Origin: Actinomycetota bacterium | GTDB taxonomy: Bacteria > Actinomycetota > Thermoleophilia > Miltoncostaeales > Miltoncostaeaceae | Reading direction: 5' to 3' | DNA: 64,000 nucleotides | NCBI GenBank assembly: GCA_016870155.1 | Contig: VGCE01000006.1 | Coordinates: forward strand, 36,052-100,051 | In this document: positions 17,191-26,216 of the stretch, in pieces | How positions within the stretch are numbered: position 1 is the first letter of the stretch | Layout of the letters: every line of letters begins with the position of its first letter | Program-made: the position numbers and the translations under genes | The notes under the pieces: generated by a model | Told to the model about the DNA's origin: nothing | Databases searched by the model: none | The model's input: only the letters and a program-made list of their open reading frames with translations

Positions 17191-18132
17191 TCAGGTATCG
17201 AGCGCGGCGAGCTCGAGCATGTCGGCCACCACGCGATCGAAGCCGATGCCGGCCACCTCGGCGGCCTTGGGCAGCAGGCTGGTGTCGGTCATCCCCGGGA
17301 TGGTGTTGACCTCCAGCACCCACAGGCGCCCCTCGTCATCGAGGATCAGGTCAACGCGGGCGATGCCCCGGCACTCCAGGGTGCGGGCCGCCGCGATACT
17401 CACCGCGGCGGCGTCCTGCGCCGTGGCCTCGTCGAGGTCGCGTGGCGCGCGCAGCTCGGTCTCCCCCGGGGTGTAGCGGGCCTCGAAGTCGTAGAAGTCG
17501 TGGCCGAGGGGCACCGCCTCGATCAGCGGCAGCGCCCAGGGGTCGTTCGCCATCACCACGCTCACGGCCAGTTCGCGCCCCGGCACGAATCGCTCCATCA
17601 GCACGCGGTCGTCGAAGCCCATGGCATTGAGGATGGCCCCGCCCAGGTCGCCCGGTTCGCGCACGATCGATATGCCCAACGCCGACCCCTGCCGCGCGGG
17701 CTTGACGCACAGGGGCAGGCCGAGCGACTGCTGGATCTCCGGCAGGGCGTCGGCGGCGCCCATCTTGCTGAAGGCCTCCTTCGAGAAGGCGTAGCCATGC
17801 GGCGTGGGGATGTCGGCGCCCCGGAACAGCGCCTTCGACACCACCTTGTCCATCGCCCGCTCGCTGGCCAGCACCCCCGACCCGGTGTAGGGGATCTTCA
17901 GGATCTCGAGGATCTCCTGCACGGTGCCGTCCTCGCCACCGCGCCCGTGCAGGGCGACGAAGACCACCTCGGGCCGGGCCTCGCGCAGCGCCCGCACCAT
18001 GTGGGCGTCAGCATCGAGGGGGATGACCTCATGCCCCAGGCGCCCGAGGGCGAGCTCCACGTTGGTGCCCGAGCGCAGCGACACCTCGCGCTCCAGCGAC
18101 GGACCGCCCCTGAGGACGGCGACCCGGCTCAC
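17191..18132 (-). CDS. ddl: D-alanine--D-alanine ligase
   Basis: The 313-residue product has ATP-grasp ligase features: RVAVLRGGPSLEREVSLRSG at the N-terminus, VFVALHGRGGEDGTVQ, the PYTGSGVLASERAMDK loop, LCVKPARQGSALGIS, and the metal-binding RVDLILDDEGRLWVLEVNTIPGMT. It joins two D-alanines for the peptidoglycan stem peptide in the cytosol. Start GTG 18132 overlaps the stop of the upstream aminotransferase (GTGA), so the two genes are translationally coupled. The pairing may link amino-acid supply to wall synthesis. Confidence 0.95.
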   Translation of the reverse strand: MSRVAVLRGGPSLEREVSLRSGTNVELALGRLGHEVIPLDADAHMVRALREARPEVVFVALHGRGGEDGTVQEILEILKIPYTGSGVLASERAMDKVVSKALFRGADIPTPHGYAFSKEAFSKMGAADALPEIQQSLGLPLCVKPARQGSALGISIVREPGDLGGAILNAMGFDDRVLMERFVPGRELAVSVVMANDPWALPLIEAVPLGHDFYDFEARYTPGETELRAPRDLDEATAQDAAAVSIAAARTLECRGIARVDLILDDEGRLWVLEVNTIPGMTDTSLLPKAAEVAGIGFDRVVADMLELAALDT

Positions 18133-19448
18133 CGGCTGCCGGGGTTCAGGGCCTCGTGCAGCGCGATGACCTCGCCGATGACCTCGCCGAGTCGCCCGAT
18201 GCCCTCGGTGATGACCGCCTCGGGCACGCTCGAGAAATTGAGGCGCATGCTGTTCCTGCCGCGGCCGTCGAGGAACGCCCCCTCGCCGGGCACGAATGCC
18301 ACCTGGCGCTCGAGCGCCTTGGCCTGCAGCGCCGTGGTGTCGATGAAGTCGGGCAGCGTGGCCCACACGAACAGCCCGCCGCGCGGGCGGGTCCAGGTGG
18401 CCTCGGCGGGGAACCGCGCCGCGAGGGCGTCGAGCATGGCGTCGCGCCGGCCGCGGTAGAGCTCGCACACCCGCGCCACGTGCTCGCGGTAGTCGTAGCG
18501 CTTGAGGTACTCGGCGACGAACCGTTGGTTATAGGTGCTCGAGCACAGATCGGCGGCCTGCTTGCCCAGGTTCATCTTGCGCAGCACCTGCGGCGGCGAC
18601 ACCGCCCACCCCACGCGCATGCCGGGGACCAGGATCTTCGAGAACGTGCCGAGGTACACCACCCAGCCCGCGCCGTCGTCGAGCTCGTACAGCGTGGGGA
18701 GCGGATCGCCCTCGAAGCGGATCTGCCCGTAGGGGTTGTCCTCGATGATGAGCAGGCCCACCCGGTGGGCGAACTCCATCAGGCGCTCCCGGCGCTCGAG
18801 CGACATGGTCACGCCGGCCGGATTCTGGAAGTTCGGGACGGTGTAGAGGATCTTCGGCGGGCGGCCCTCGGCCGCCAGGCGCTCGTAGGCTTCTTCGAAG
18901 AGGTCCTCGCGCATGCCGTCGTCGTCCATCGGCACGTGGGTCACGTCGGCGCCATACGCGGTGAAGCACGGGGCGGCGCCCGGATACGTGGGCCCCTCGG
19001 CCAGCACGGTGTCGCCGCGGTCGACGAACGTGCGGATGCTGAGGTCGATCGCCTGCTGGCCGCCCGTGGTGATCATGATGTCGTCCACGCGGACGCGCGC
19101 GCCCTCGTCGGCCATCACCTTGGCGATCTGCTCGCGCAGTTCGCCCATGCCATCGGTGGGGCCGTACTGCAGCGACGACGCCAGGAAGTCGGTGCCGATC
19201 TGGCCGACGATCTCGTCGTAGATCTCGCGCGGGAAGGTCTCGGTGTCGGGCAGGCCGCCGGCCAGCGAGATGATGTCGGCCTTCTCGGTGATCGCCATGA
19301 GGTCGCGCATCACCGACGACGTGGTGCCCGACGCCAGCGCCGAGAACCGCGACTCGTACCGGGCCGCGTCGGCGGGACCGACCAGCGGCGTCTGCGGCGG
19401 GACCGGAGCCCCTGTGCCCGGATTGTCGGTCACGTCACTCGTGCTCAT
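18129..19448 (-). CDS. PLP-dependent class I/II aminotransferase (2-aminoadipate/LysN-like)
   Basis: The 439-residue protein is a fold-type I aminotransferase. It shows LAGGLPDTETFP, the GGQQAIDL cofactor loop, PNFQNPAG with the cofactor-contacting Asn, EDNPYGQIRF, and the Schiff-base Lys in GTFSKILVPGMRVGW. This pattern is typical of the 2-aminoadipate/aromatic or branched-chain group and of the catalytic half of MocR regulators, but no HTH is present. The substrate cannot be fixed from sequence. The likely promoter is TATGAT about 27 bp upstream of the ATG, so a short leader is expected. The end overlaps ddl. Confidence 0.88.
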   Translation of the reverse strand: MSTSDVTDNPGTGAPVPPQTPLVGPADAARYESRFSALASGTTSSVMRDLMAITEKADIISLAGGLPDTETFPREIYDEIVGQIGTDFLASSLQYGPTDGMGELREQIAKVMADEGARVRVDDIMITTGGQQAIDLSIRTFVDRGDTVLAEGPTYPGAAPCFTAYGADVTHVPMDDDGMREDLFEEAYERLAAEGRPPKILYTVPNFQNPAGVTMSLERRERLMEFAHRVGLLIIEDNPYGQIRFEGDPLPTLYELDDGAGWVVYLGTFSKILVPGMRVGWAVSPPQVLRKMNLGKQAADLCSSTYNQRFVAEYLKRYDYREHVARVCELYRGRRDAMLDALAARFPAEATWTRPRGGLFVWATLPDFIDTTALQAKALERQVAFVPGEGAFLDGRGRNSMRLNFSSVPEAVITEGIGRLGEVIGEVIALHEALNPGSR

Positions 19449-19576
19449 GGTGAGGAGGGCCGTACAGGCCCTGGCAGATCATACGCCGCCCGGGCGTTCG
19501 CACCTGCCCGCGCGGGCAGATGGGGGTGAGACGAGCGCAGCGGAACGGCGCCGGGGCTCTGATAGCCTCGCCCACC

Positions 19577-20026
19577 GTGCCGGCAGACAAGACATCCGCC
19601 AGCGCGCGCTTCCCGCTCGCGCTCCTGCGCATCCCGGACCTGCGCCGGGTCCCGCGGGCCGACTGGATGCAGTTGTTGCGGTTCCTCGCCGTTGGCGCGT
19701 CGGGCTACGTGGTCAACCTGCTGGTGTTCTGGATCTCCACCACCGCCGGGGCCCACTACATCCCGGCGGCCATCATCGCCTTCGCGGTCGCGTGGCTCAA
19801 CAACTTCCTGCTCAACCGCCACTGGACGTTCCGCCGCGCCGACAAGGCCATAGTGGCCCAGGGCGTGCGTTACCTGCTCGTCTGCCTTGTGGCACTGGGC
19901 GCCAACCTGCTCGTCCTTCACGTGCTCGTTGACGCCGGGCTCGTCGAGCTCCACTCGCAGGCCATCGCGATCGTTCTGGTCACGCCGCTGAACTACCTGC
20001 TCAGCCGGCGCTGGTCCTTCCGCTAG
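19577..20026 (+). CDS. GtrA-family membrane protein
   Basis: GTG 19577 is chosen over a longer GTG (19520) because -10 TAGCCT (19563-19568) lies 8 nt upstream. The 149-residue product carries four transmembrane helices in the GtrA pattern (LLRFLAVGASGYVVNLLVFW; AWLNNFLLNRHWTFRR; LLVCLVALGANLLVLHVLV; VTPLNYLLSRRWSF). GtrA proteins are thought to help move polyprenyl-phosphate-linked sugars across the membrane. Two membrane glycosyltransferase-like genes follow immediately, in keeping with an envelope glycan cluster. Confidence 0.88.
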   Translation: MPADKTSASARFPLALLRIPDLRRVPRADWMQLLRFLAVGASGYVVNLLVFWISTTAGAHYIPAAIIAFAVAWLNNFLLNRHWTFRRADKAIVAQGVRYLLVCLVALGANLLVLHVLVDAGLVELHSQAIAIVLVTPLNYLLSRRWSFR

Positions 20027-20046
20027 GCGGCCGGGGAAGGGTCGGC

Positions 20047-22056
20047 GTGGCCCCACGTCGCGCCCTCGCCGCCACGCTGCTGGCGGTCGCGTTCGCGCTG
20101 GTCATGCCCATGGCGGGCGGCGCACAGCAGCGGCCCAGCGCCGGACTGGCGATCACCACGCCATCGGAGGCGCTCGCCGCCGTTGACGGCGTGCTGGACG
20201 GCCTGGCGAAGGGCGCCGCCGACCTGCAGCGCAAGGCCGGATCGAATGTCCCGGGCCGCTCAGGCACGGATGCGGGGGGTGCGGGCGGCAGCACGGGCAC
20301 CAGCACCATGCCCTCGTACACGCCTGCGCTCACGAAGAACGAGGCCATCGCCATCGCGGAGGCCGATATCGACCTGCGGGACTGGCTGGATGACAACCCC
20401 ATCCGCCGGACGGCCGCGGAGTTCCAGTCGAAGGACAAGCGGTGGAAGGTGTCGTTCGTGGGCGGGCCCAAGGAGGCCGAGGTGGTGGAGGCCGAGGTGT
20501 ACGTGGGCGATGAGGAGGGCAACATCGCCGAGGTGCGCACCGGCCCGCAGGTGGCCTGGATGATGGCCCGCGGCTACGAGGGCGCGTTCGGGCGGGCGGT
20601 GAACCGCTGGCGCATCTGGATTCCCCTGTGCGTGGTGTTCCTGCTCGTGCTGCTGCCCATCACCCGCCCGCGCAGCCTGCTGTCGTGGCGCACCCTCGAC
20701 CTGCTGGTGCTGCTGTCGTTCACGGTGTCGTGGGCGTGGTTCAACCAGGGTGACATCTCCACCTCGGTGCCCCTGCAGTACCCGCCGCTCATCTACCTGC
20801 TCGCGCGCATGGCCTGGATCACCGTGCGGCGGGCGAGGTTGCGGCGGCTGGTGGATGGTGACGCCGGTGAGGCCAACCCCGGTGACAGTCACCGTTCGGT
20901 GACAGTCACCCTGTCCGCGCCCGGTTCGGCTCCTGGTGCGCCGTCCGCGGCGCCGTCTGGTGCGCCGTCCGCGCCCTCCTCCCCGCGCGGGCCCCGCACT
21001 CCCGGGCTGCCCGGGTGGATGCCCACGTGGCTGCTGGTGACGGTGCTCGTGGTGCTCATCGCGCTGCGGTGGGGGCTCAATGGGCTGAACAGCAACGTGA
21101 TCGACGTCGGGTATGCCGGGGTGATCGGCAGCGACCTGATCCTCGACGGCCAGACGCCCTACGGCAACTTCCCCGAGGGGTGCGGCCAGTGCGACACCTA
21201 CGGGCCGCTCACTTACATCGCCTACATGCCCTTCGAGGCCGCGATGCCCTACACGGGCAAGTGGGATGACCTACCGGCGGCGCACGGGGCCGCCACGCTG
21301 TTCGACGGGCTCACACTGCTCGCGCTGCTGGTCCTCGGATGGCGACTCGCCGGGCGCAAGATGGGCCTCACCTTCGCCATCGCGTGGGCGGCGTTCCCCT
21401 TCACGGCGTTCACCCTGTCGAGCAATTCCAACGACGCGCTCATATCGGCGTGCCTCGCATGGGGGCTCGTGCTGGCCGCACGACCGCTCGGGCGCGGCGT
21501 GATGATCGGCCTGGGCGTGGCCGCAAAGATCGTGCCCGCAATCCTCGTGCCGCTGTGGGCGCGCCACCCATTCCCGCGCGCCGACCGGGCGGCGGGACCC
21601 CGGCGCCTCGCCGTGTACATCGGCGGGCTGGCCATCGCCGCGCTGCTCACCGGCTGGGTGCTGTTCCTCGATGGCACCGAGGGCATACAGCGCTTCTGGT
21701 CGCGCACGGTCGGCTACCAGGCCGAGCGCGAGTCGCCATTCTCCATCTGGGGACAGTTCGAGTGGCTGCGCCCCGTGCACATCGCCGTGGGGGCGCTGGT
21801 AGTACTCGCCGCGCTGCTGGTGATGCGCTGGCCGCGCCGCCTCGACATCGTGCAGTGGGCGGCCATTTCGGCCGCGCTCATCATCGGCTTCGAGCTGGTG
21901 CTCACCCACTGGTTCTACCTGTACATCCCGTGGTTCCTGCCGATGATCATCCTCGTGGTGGTGCCCCTCTGGCCCGACCCCGATCCCGAGTCCGCGATTT
22001 CCCCGGGCCGGCTTCTCCGCAGGCTGCGGGGCATGCGATACGGGGGCGCCAAGTGA
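20047..22056 (+). CDS. Polytopic GT87-like (DUF2029) glycosyltransferase with extra N-terminal domain
   Basis: The 669-residue product opens with a signal/anchor (ALAATLLAVAFALVMPMAGG). An extracytoplasmic PepSY-like region follows (TKNEAIAIAEADIDLRDWL ... WKVSFVGG ... EVYVGDEEGNIAEV). After a few helices and a Pro/Ala/Ser linker comes a multi-pass region typical of polyprenyl-phosphate-mannose-dependent glycosyltransferases (DLILDGQTPYGNFPE, TYGPLTYIAYMPF, NDALISACLAWG). Two GGTGACAGTCACC copies encode part of the linker (residues about 279-288, SHRSVTVTL). The start is GTG 20047 with a GGGGAAGGG ribosome site, and the stop overlaps the next gene (GTGA). The domain assignment of the N-terminal part is tentative. 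Confidence 0.75.
   Translation: MAPRRALAATLLAVAFALVMPMAGGAQQRPSAGLAITTPSEALAAVDGVLDGLAKGAADLQRKAGSNVPGRSGTDAGGAGGSTGTSTMPSYTPALTKNEAIAIAEADIDLRDWLDDNPIRRTAAEFQSKDKRWKVSFVGGPKEAEVVEAEVYVGDEEGNIAEVRTGPQVAWMMARGYEGAFGRAVNRWRIWIPLCVVFLLVLLPITRPRSLLSWRTLDLLVLLSFTVSWAWFNQGDISTSVPLQYPPLIYLLARMAWITVRRARLRRLVDGDAGEANPGDSHRSVTVTLSAPGSAPGAPSAAPSGAPSAPSSPRGPRTPGLPGWMPTWLLVTVLVVLIALRWGLNGLNSNVIDVGYAGVIGSDLILDGQTPYGNFPEGCGQCDTYGPLTYIAYMPFEAAMPYTGKWDDLPAAHGAATLFDGLTLLALLVLGWRLAGRKMGLTFAIAWAAFPFTAFTLSSNSNDALISACLAWGLVLAARPLGRGVMIGLGVAAKIVPAILVPLWARHPFPRADRAAGPRRLAVYIGGLAIAALLTGWVLFLDGTEGIQRFWSRTVGYQAERESPFSIWGQFEWLRPVHIAVGALVVLAALLVMRWPRRLDIVQWAAISAALIIGFELVLTHWFYLYIPWFLPMIILVVVPLWPDPDPESAISPGRLLRRLRGMRYGGAK
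20881..20910. repeat. Two in-frame GGTGACAGTCACC copies inside a coding sequence
   Basis: Copies at 20881-20893 and 20898-20910 are separated by only 4 nt (17 bp centre to centre). They lie in the low-complexity linker between the N-terminal and glycosyltransferase regions of the 20047-22056 protein and preserve its frame. Confidence 0.85.
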
Positions 22057-23324
22057 GCCGCCGCGCGGACATCGAGCGACTGCTGCCGTGGCTGCTGTCG
22101 CTGCTCGCGGTGCTCGTATGGGTGGGACCCATGCAGTGGGTATCGGCGAGCGTGCCGCAGATCTCCGACATCCCCACCTACGAGGCCGCCTACAGCCAGA
22201 TGGCCGCGGGCAACCTGCCCTATCTCGACTTCTCGCTCGAGTACCCGCCCGGGGCGGCGGTGATCTTCTGGGCCGCCGGCGTGCTGCCGGGCGATTACGG
22301 CGTGGGCTTCTCGTTCCTGATGATGGTGGCGCTGGTGCTCACGGTGATCCCCGTCACCCTCACCGCCCGCGCGCTGGGGCTGAGCCTGTGGCGCCAGGCG
22401 GCCGCCGGCGGAATCACCGCGCTCATCCCGCTGCTGCTGGGAGGCCTGGTGGGCACGCGCTTCGATCTGGCGCTGGCGGCGCTGATCGCCTGGATGCTCT
22501 GGGCGGTGGTGACCGATCGCATGACCACCGCGTGGGTGCTGCTGGCGCTCGCCGTGCTGGTGAAGCTCATACCCCTGGCGTTCATCCCCGTGCTGGTGAT
22601 CGTGCACGTGCGCAGGCACGGCGGGCAGCAGGCGCTGCGAAGCGGGCTCATCGGGCTCGCGGTTCTGGCGGTGCTGGCGGTGCCCGTGGCGATACTCGCG
22701 CCCAGCGGGCTGTGGGACAGCCTGGCGTATCACCTCGACCGACCCCTGCAGCTGGAGTCCACCGGGGCGGCGTACCTGATGGGCATGCGCCTGCTCGCCG
22801 ACGTTCCCCTGGCGGTGGAGACCTCATTCGGATCGCAGGGGCTGGCGGGGGGCGCGCCCGACCTCATGGCGCTCATCTCCACCATCGTGCTTGTGGTGCT
22901 GGTGCTGGCCATCGCGCTCACGGTGCTCAGGCTGCTGGTGGTGCAGCCACCGTCTGCCGACTCGGCCATCTTCATCGCGGGCATCGCGGCCACGAGCCTG
23001 GCGCTGTTGGTGGCGGGCAAGGTGCTCTCGCCGCAGTTCCTGGTGTGGATCGTGCCCTCGGCGGTGCTCATCGGAGGACGCTTCGGCTGGGCGTCGGCGT
23101 GGGTGGCGGCGCTGGCCATGCTGCTCACCCAGGCGTACTTCCCGGGCTCGTACTGGAGGCTGGTGGCGCTGCAAGACCAGGAGATGGCGCTGCTGGTGCT
23201 GCGCGACGCCGTGCTCATCGCCCTGCTGGCCCTCGTGTGGCCGCGCCGGGGCATGGAAGCCCCGTTGCGCGATGCCCCGGGTCGGCAGGCCCGGCAACGA
23301 CCCGCGCCGAACCTTGAACGGTGA
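22053..23324 (+). CDS. GT87-like (DUF2029) membrane glycosyltransferase
   Basis: The 423-residue protein starts at GTG 22053, overlapping the upstream stop. It has about ten hydrophobic helices. The extracytoplasmic loop ISDIPTYEAAYSQMAAGNLPYLDFSLEYPPG carries acidic residues expected of a GT-C active site. AGKVLSPQFLVWIVPSAVLIGG near the C-terminus is a segment characteristic of polyprenyl-phosphate-mannose alpha-mannosyltransferases of the PimE/GT87 type. It probably adds a sugar to a lipid-linked or wall glycan outside the membrane. It is the second of a tandem pair of such enzymes and overlaps the following deacetylase frame. Confidence 0.82.
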   Translation: MSRRADIERLLPWLLSLLAVLVWVGPMQWVSASVPQISDIPTYEAAYSQMAAGNLPYLDFSLEYPPGAAVIFWAAGVLPGDYGVGFSFLMMVALVLTVIPVTLTARALGLSLWRQAAAGGITALIPLLLGGLVGTRFDLALAALIAWMLWAVVTDRMTTAWVLLALAVLVKLIPLAFIPVLVIVHVRRHGGQQALRSGLIGLAVLAVLAVPVAILAPSGLWDSLAYHLDRPLQLESTGAAYLMGMRLLADVPLAVETSFGSQGLAGGAPDLMALISTIVLVVLVLAIALTVLRLLVVQPPSADSAIFIAGIAATSLALLVAGKVLSPQFLVWIVPSAVLIGGRFGWASAWVAALAMLLTQAYFPGSYWRLVALQDQEMALLVLRDAVLIALLALVWPRRGMEAPLRDAPGRQARQRPAPNLER

Positions 23325-23407
23325 CCTCGCTCATGCCACCCTCCCCTGCTCATCGCGCCCCCCGTGCCCGCAATAAGTTCCATGACCGGAGGGCATCCCA
23401 TGCCCGC

Positions 23408-24754
23408 ATGGCGCAGGGAACGGGCATCGCTGCAGCCGCCGCCATGGCGCTGGCCGGCGCGCCCGTGCTGGCCAGCGCCACGCCGCCCGCGCCGGGCGCA
23501 TCGCCCACCGCGCCGGTATCGCCCATCGCGCCGGGATCCACCTCCACTACGCCCGTGAATCCCTCCGTCACCCCCGTGCAGGTGGTGGTGCAGGTGCCCG
23601 CCGTGCAGGCCATCACCGTGCGCATCATCCGCGTGTACACCGCCCAGGTGGTGGGCACCCTCGGGCCGGTGAACGCCATGGCCGGGCCCACCACCATCCC
23701 GTGGTCGGGCGGGCGCGGCCCCGGCGGCACGGGGCAGCCGGTGGCCGACGGCCAGTACCGCTTCGAGGGCCTCGCGGCCGACGGCCTGACGGTGCTGCCC
23801 GCCACGCCGGCGGCGGTCACCGTGGACATGACGGCGCCCAAGCCCGTGGTCGACGTTCCGGCCCCGACGATCCCGGCGAGCAGGCGCACGTCGCTACCCC
23901 TTCGCCCCGGCGGTGCGGACGAGGTGCGCGCCATCGTGCGCAGGCCCGGCGATGGCGCCCCGCTGGCGTCCGGCCCATGGGTGGCGGCCACCGACGCCCT
24001 GGCCCTGCCGAAGGCACTGGCACGGCGGGGCATCATCGGCACGGTGGAGGTATCGGCCGAGGGCCGTGACGCCGCAGGCAACACGGGCACGGGCGACCCG
24101 GTGATCTGGGCACTGCAACCTGCTGCGGGTGCGCCGATGGTGGTGCGCCGCATCAAGACGAAGAAGCCGCTCGTGGCCCTGACGGTGGACGATGGCTACG
24201 GCCCCTCGGAATCAGTGCGGATGATCGAGGCCGCGCGCGCGGCAGGGGTGACTGTCACCTTCTGCTTCAACGCCATCAACGGCCGCGTGTGGAGCGCGTC
24301 GTTTCGCCAGATGCTGCGCGAGGCCGTGAAGGACGGCAGCCTGGAGATCTGCAACCACGGCTACGCGCACAACACCAGCGAGAGCACCAGCGCATCGGCC
24401 GGAACGGCTGACCTCAGCCGCAACAAGCCCTGGGACGACATCGCGGGGGTGGCATCCGGGCCCTTCTACCGCCCGCCCTACGGCGCGTTCGGGCCCGGCC
24501 TCCGCGCGGCGGCCCAGGCCACCGGATACCGTTACGTGCTCATGTGGGACGTCGACACCAACGACTGGCAGGGCCCGAGCGCGTCGGTCATCACCCAGCG
24601 CGCGGTGGGCGGGGCGCGTCGCGGGTCGATCATCCTCATGCACACCAAGCCGAATACCGCGGCTGCCTTCCCGGACATCATCCGTGGCCTCAAGCGCAAG
24701 GGGCTCGAGCCCGTGGGCCTCGGCGAGCTGTTCGCCGCCGGCCGCCCCGGCTAG
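23408..24754 (+). CDS. Secreted polysaccharide deacetylase (CE4, NodB-like)
   Basis: Start ATG 23408 gives a clear signal sequence (GIAAAAAMALAGAPVLASA). An upstream GTG 23321 overlapping the previous stop is an alternative that would prefix 29 basic residues. After a Pro/Thr-rich stretch and an Ig-like region (residues about 70-240) comes the NodB domain. It has the metal Asp pair Asp261-Asp262 in ALTVDDGYG, the HGYAHNTSEST His motif, a FYRPPYGAFG active-site strand and IILMHTK. It should remove acetyl groups from N-acetylated wall or capsular glycans. A GGTGACTGTCACC copy encodes the VTVTF strand of the domain. It belongs to the GtrA-GT87 cluster. Confidence 0.88.
   Translation: MAQGTGIAAAAAMALAGAPVLASATPPAPGASPTAPVSPIAPGSTSTTPVNPSVTPVQVVVQVPAVQAITVRIIRVYTAQVVGTLGPVNAMAGPTTIPWSGGRGPGGTGQPVADGQYRFEGLAADGLTVLPATPAAVTVDMTAPKPVVDVPAPTIPASRRTSLPLRPGGADEVRAIVRRPGDGAPLASGPWVAATDALALPKALARRGIIGTVEVSAEGRDAAGNTGTGDPVIWALQPAAGAPMVVRRIKTKKPLVALTVDDGYGPSESVRMIEAARAAGVTVTFCFNAINGRVWSASFRQMLREAVKDGSLEICNHGYAHNTSESTSASAGTADLSRNKPWDDIAGVASGPFYRPPYGAFGPGLRAAAQATGYRYVLMWDVDTNDWQGPSASVITQRAVGGARRGSIILMHTKPNTAAAFPDIIRGLKRKGLEPVGLGELFAAGRPG
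24247..24259. repeat. Single GGTGACTGTCACC copy within deacetylase
   Basis: An exact 13-mer that encodes part of the core strand GVTVTF of the NodB domain. Being in a structurally constrained strand, this copy could be coincidental codon usage rather than an inserted element. Confidence 0.6.
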
Positions 24755-24767
24755 GCCCGGGCAGCAC

Positions 24768-26207
24768 GTGACCTCGGAGAGGGTGCTCACCCGCAGGCAG
24801 GCCATCACCGCCGCGGGGGGAGTGCTGCTGGCAGCATCGGCCGCGGGCATTCCCGGCGTGGCGGCGGCGGGCCGGGTCGGTGCGCGGGTGCACGTGGTGG
24901 GCGCCGGGCTGGCGGGGCTTTCGTGCGCCGCGCGACTGGTGCAGGCGGGCGTCGACGTGCGGGTGTGGGAGGCCCGCGATCGCCTTGGCGGGCGCACGCT
25001 CACCGACCTCGACCTGGTGCAGGGCGGCTGGGTGGAATGCGGCGGGGAGTTCATCGATGCCGAGCACGCGGCCATGCGGCGCCTGTGCGCCGGGTTCGGC
25101 ATCGCCCTTCAGGACCTCCAGCAGCTGGACGCCCCCGGCAGCGCGCGCGACCTGGTGGCGGGCAGGGTGTACCGGGGGGCGTGGGCATCGGCACCCGACG
25201 CCCGTCTGGCCAACCGTGCGGCCCGCGACCTTCGCAGCATGGGCGAGGCGCGCCTCGACCGCATGAGCGCGGCGGCATGGCTTGCCCGCGCCGTTTCCGG
25301 CTGGCCGTCGAGTGCCTTCGCCCGCTACCGGGCGGCACTGGTGCGCAGCGAGTTCGGGGTGGACCCCTCCGCCCTCTCGGCCCTGTGGCTGGTCGCCGAC
25401 CTGGCGACCGATGCCGACGCGCAGGAAGACCAGGACGGCGCCGAGCGCTACCGCATCGAGGGCGGCACGGTGCGGCTGGTCACGGCGCTCGAGCGATCGA
25501 TCGGCGCCGAGCGCATCACGCGCGGCGCCCGCCTGGTGACAGTCACCACGTCGCGCAGCGGCGTCACCCTCGTGCTCGATGGCCCCGATGGCCGTCGCAC
25601 CGAGCAGGGCGACCGCGTGGTCATCACGCTGCCCCCGCGCGTGCTGCCGGGCGTGGACATGCGCCGGTCGGGGGTGCCGCGCGGCGTGGTGCAGGGCATC
25701 GAGGCGATCGGCATGGGCACCAACGCCAAGTTGATCATCCCGTTCGAGCGGGCCGCATGGGAAGGAGCGGGCTGGAACGGCGACGGCACCAGCGACACCG
25801 TGCTCGGCAGCACATGGCAGGCCACCATGGGGCAGCGCGCACGGGGCGTGGCGCTTACCACGCTGGTGGCCGGGGCGCTGGGTGCGCGCATCAGCGGCCC
25901 GGACCATGGCCCAGCCACCCCGTGGTCGGTGGATGAGCGCCTGGCGCTCGTGAGTCGCATCGCGCCCGGATCGGCCGACGCCGCCCGCCCGGGCGCGGTG
26001 GTGCACGCCTGGGCGCGCGACCCATTCGCACGCGGCTCGTACTCAGCCGCGCGCCCGGCTCAGGATGCCACGTGGCCCGACCTCGCGCAGCCCTATGGCG
26101 TGGTGCATTTCGCAGGCGAGCACGCCGACCCCGAGTACTCGGGCTACATGGAGGGTGCCGTGCGCTCGGGGCAGCGCGCGGCGCGTCAGGTGATCGCCGC
26201 CCTGTAG
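24768..26207 (+). CDS. Tat-exported flavin amine oxidase / phytoene-desaturase-like
   Basis: GTG 24768 is preferred. It gives MTSERVLTRRQAITAAGGVL, with a twin-arginine (TRRQAI) export signal and hydrophobic stretch; the longer frame would bury it. The 479-residue protein has an FAD-binding Rossmann start (VVGAGLAGLSCAARLVQAG then VWEARDRLGGRTLT) and a C-terminal FAD contact (VHFAGEHADPEYSGYMEGAVRSGQRAA), typical of monoamine oxidases. It probably oxidises an amine outside the membrane. The gene lies 13 bp after the deacetylase and may act on amino groups exposed by it, which is inference. A GGTGACAGTCACC copy (25535-25547) encodes LVTVTT. Confidence 0.87.
   Translation: MTSERVLTRRQAITAAGGVLLAASAAGIPGVAAAGRVGARVHVVGAGLAGLSCAARLVQAGVDVRVWEARDRLGGRTLTDLDLVQGGWVECGGEFIDAEHAAMRRLCAGFGIALQDLQQLDAPGSARDLVAGRVYRGAWASAPDARLANRAARDLRSMGEARLDRMSAAAWLARAVSGWPSSAFARYRAALVRSEFGVDPSALSALWLVADLATDADAQEDQDGAERYRIEGGTVRLVTALERSIGAERITRGARLVTVTTSRSGVTLVLDGPDGRRTEQGDRVVITLPPRVLPGVDMRRSGVPRGVVQGIEAIGMGTNAKLIIPFERAAWEGAGWNGDGTSDTVLGSTWQATMGQRARGVALTTLVAGALGARISGPDHGPATPWSVDERLALVSRIAPGSADAARPGAVVHAWARDPFARGSYSAARPAQDATWPDLAQPYGVVHFAGEHADPEYSGYMEGAVRSGQRAARQVIAAL
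25535..25547. repeat. Single GGTGACAGTCACC copy within amine oxidase
   Basis: An exact 13-mer encoding LVTVT in a beta-strand region. It lies 1.29 kb from the copy in the preceding gene. Confidence 0.6.
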
Positions 26208-26216
26208 CGGGGCTGC

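Noticed and set aside
16261..18459. 732-codon plus-strand open frame
   Set aside because: It spans three real minus-strand genes (hydrolase, ddl, aminotransferase) and shows no domain.
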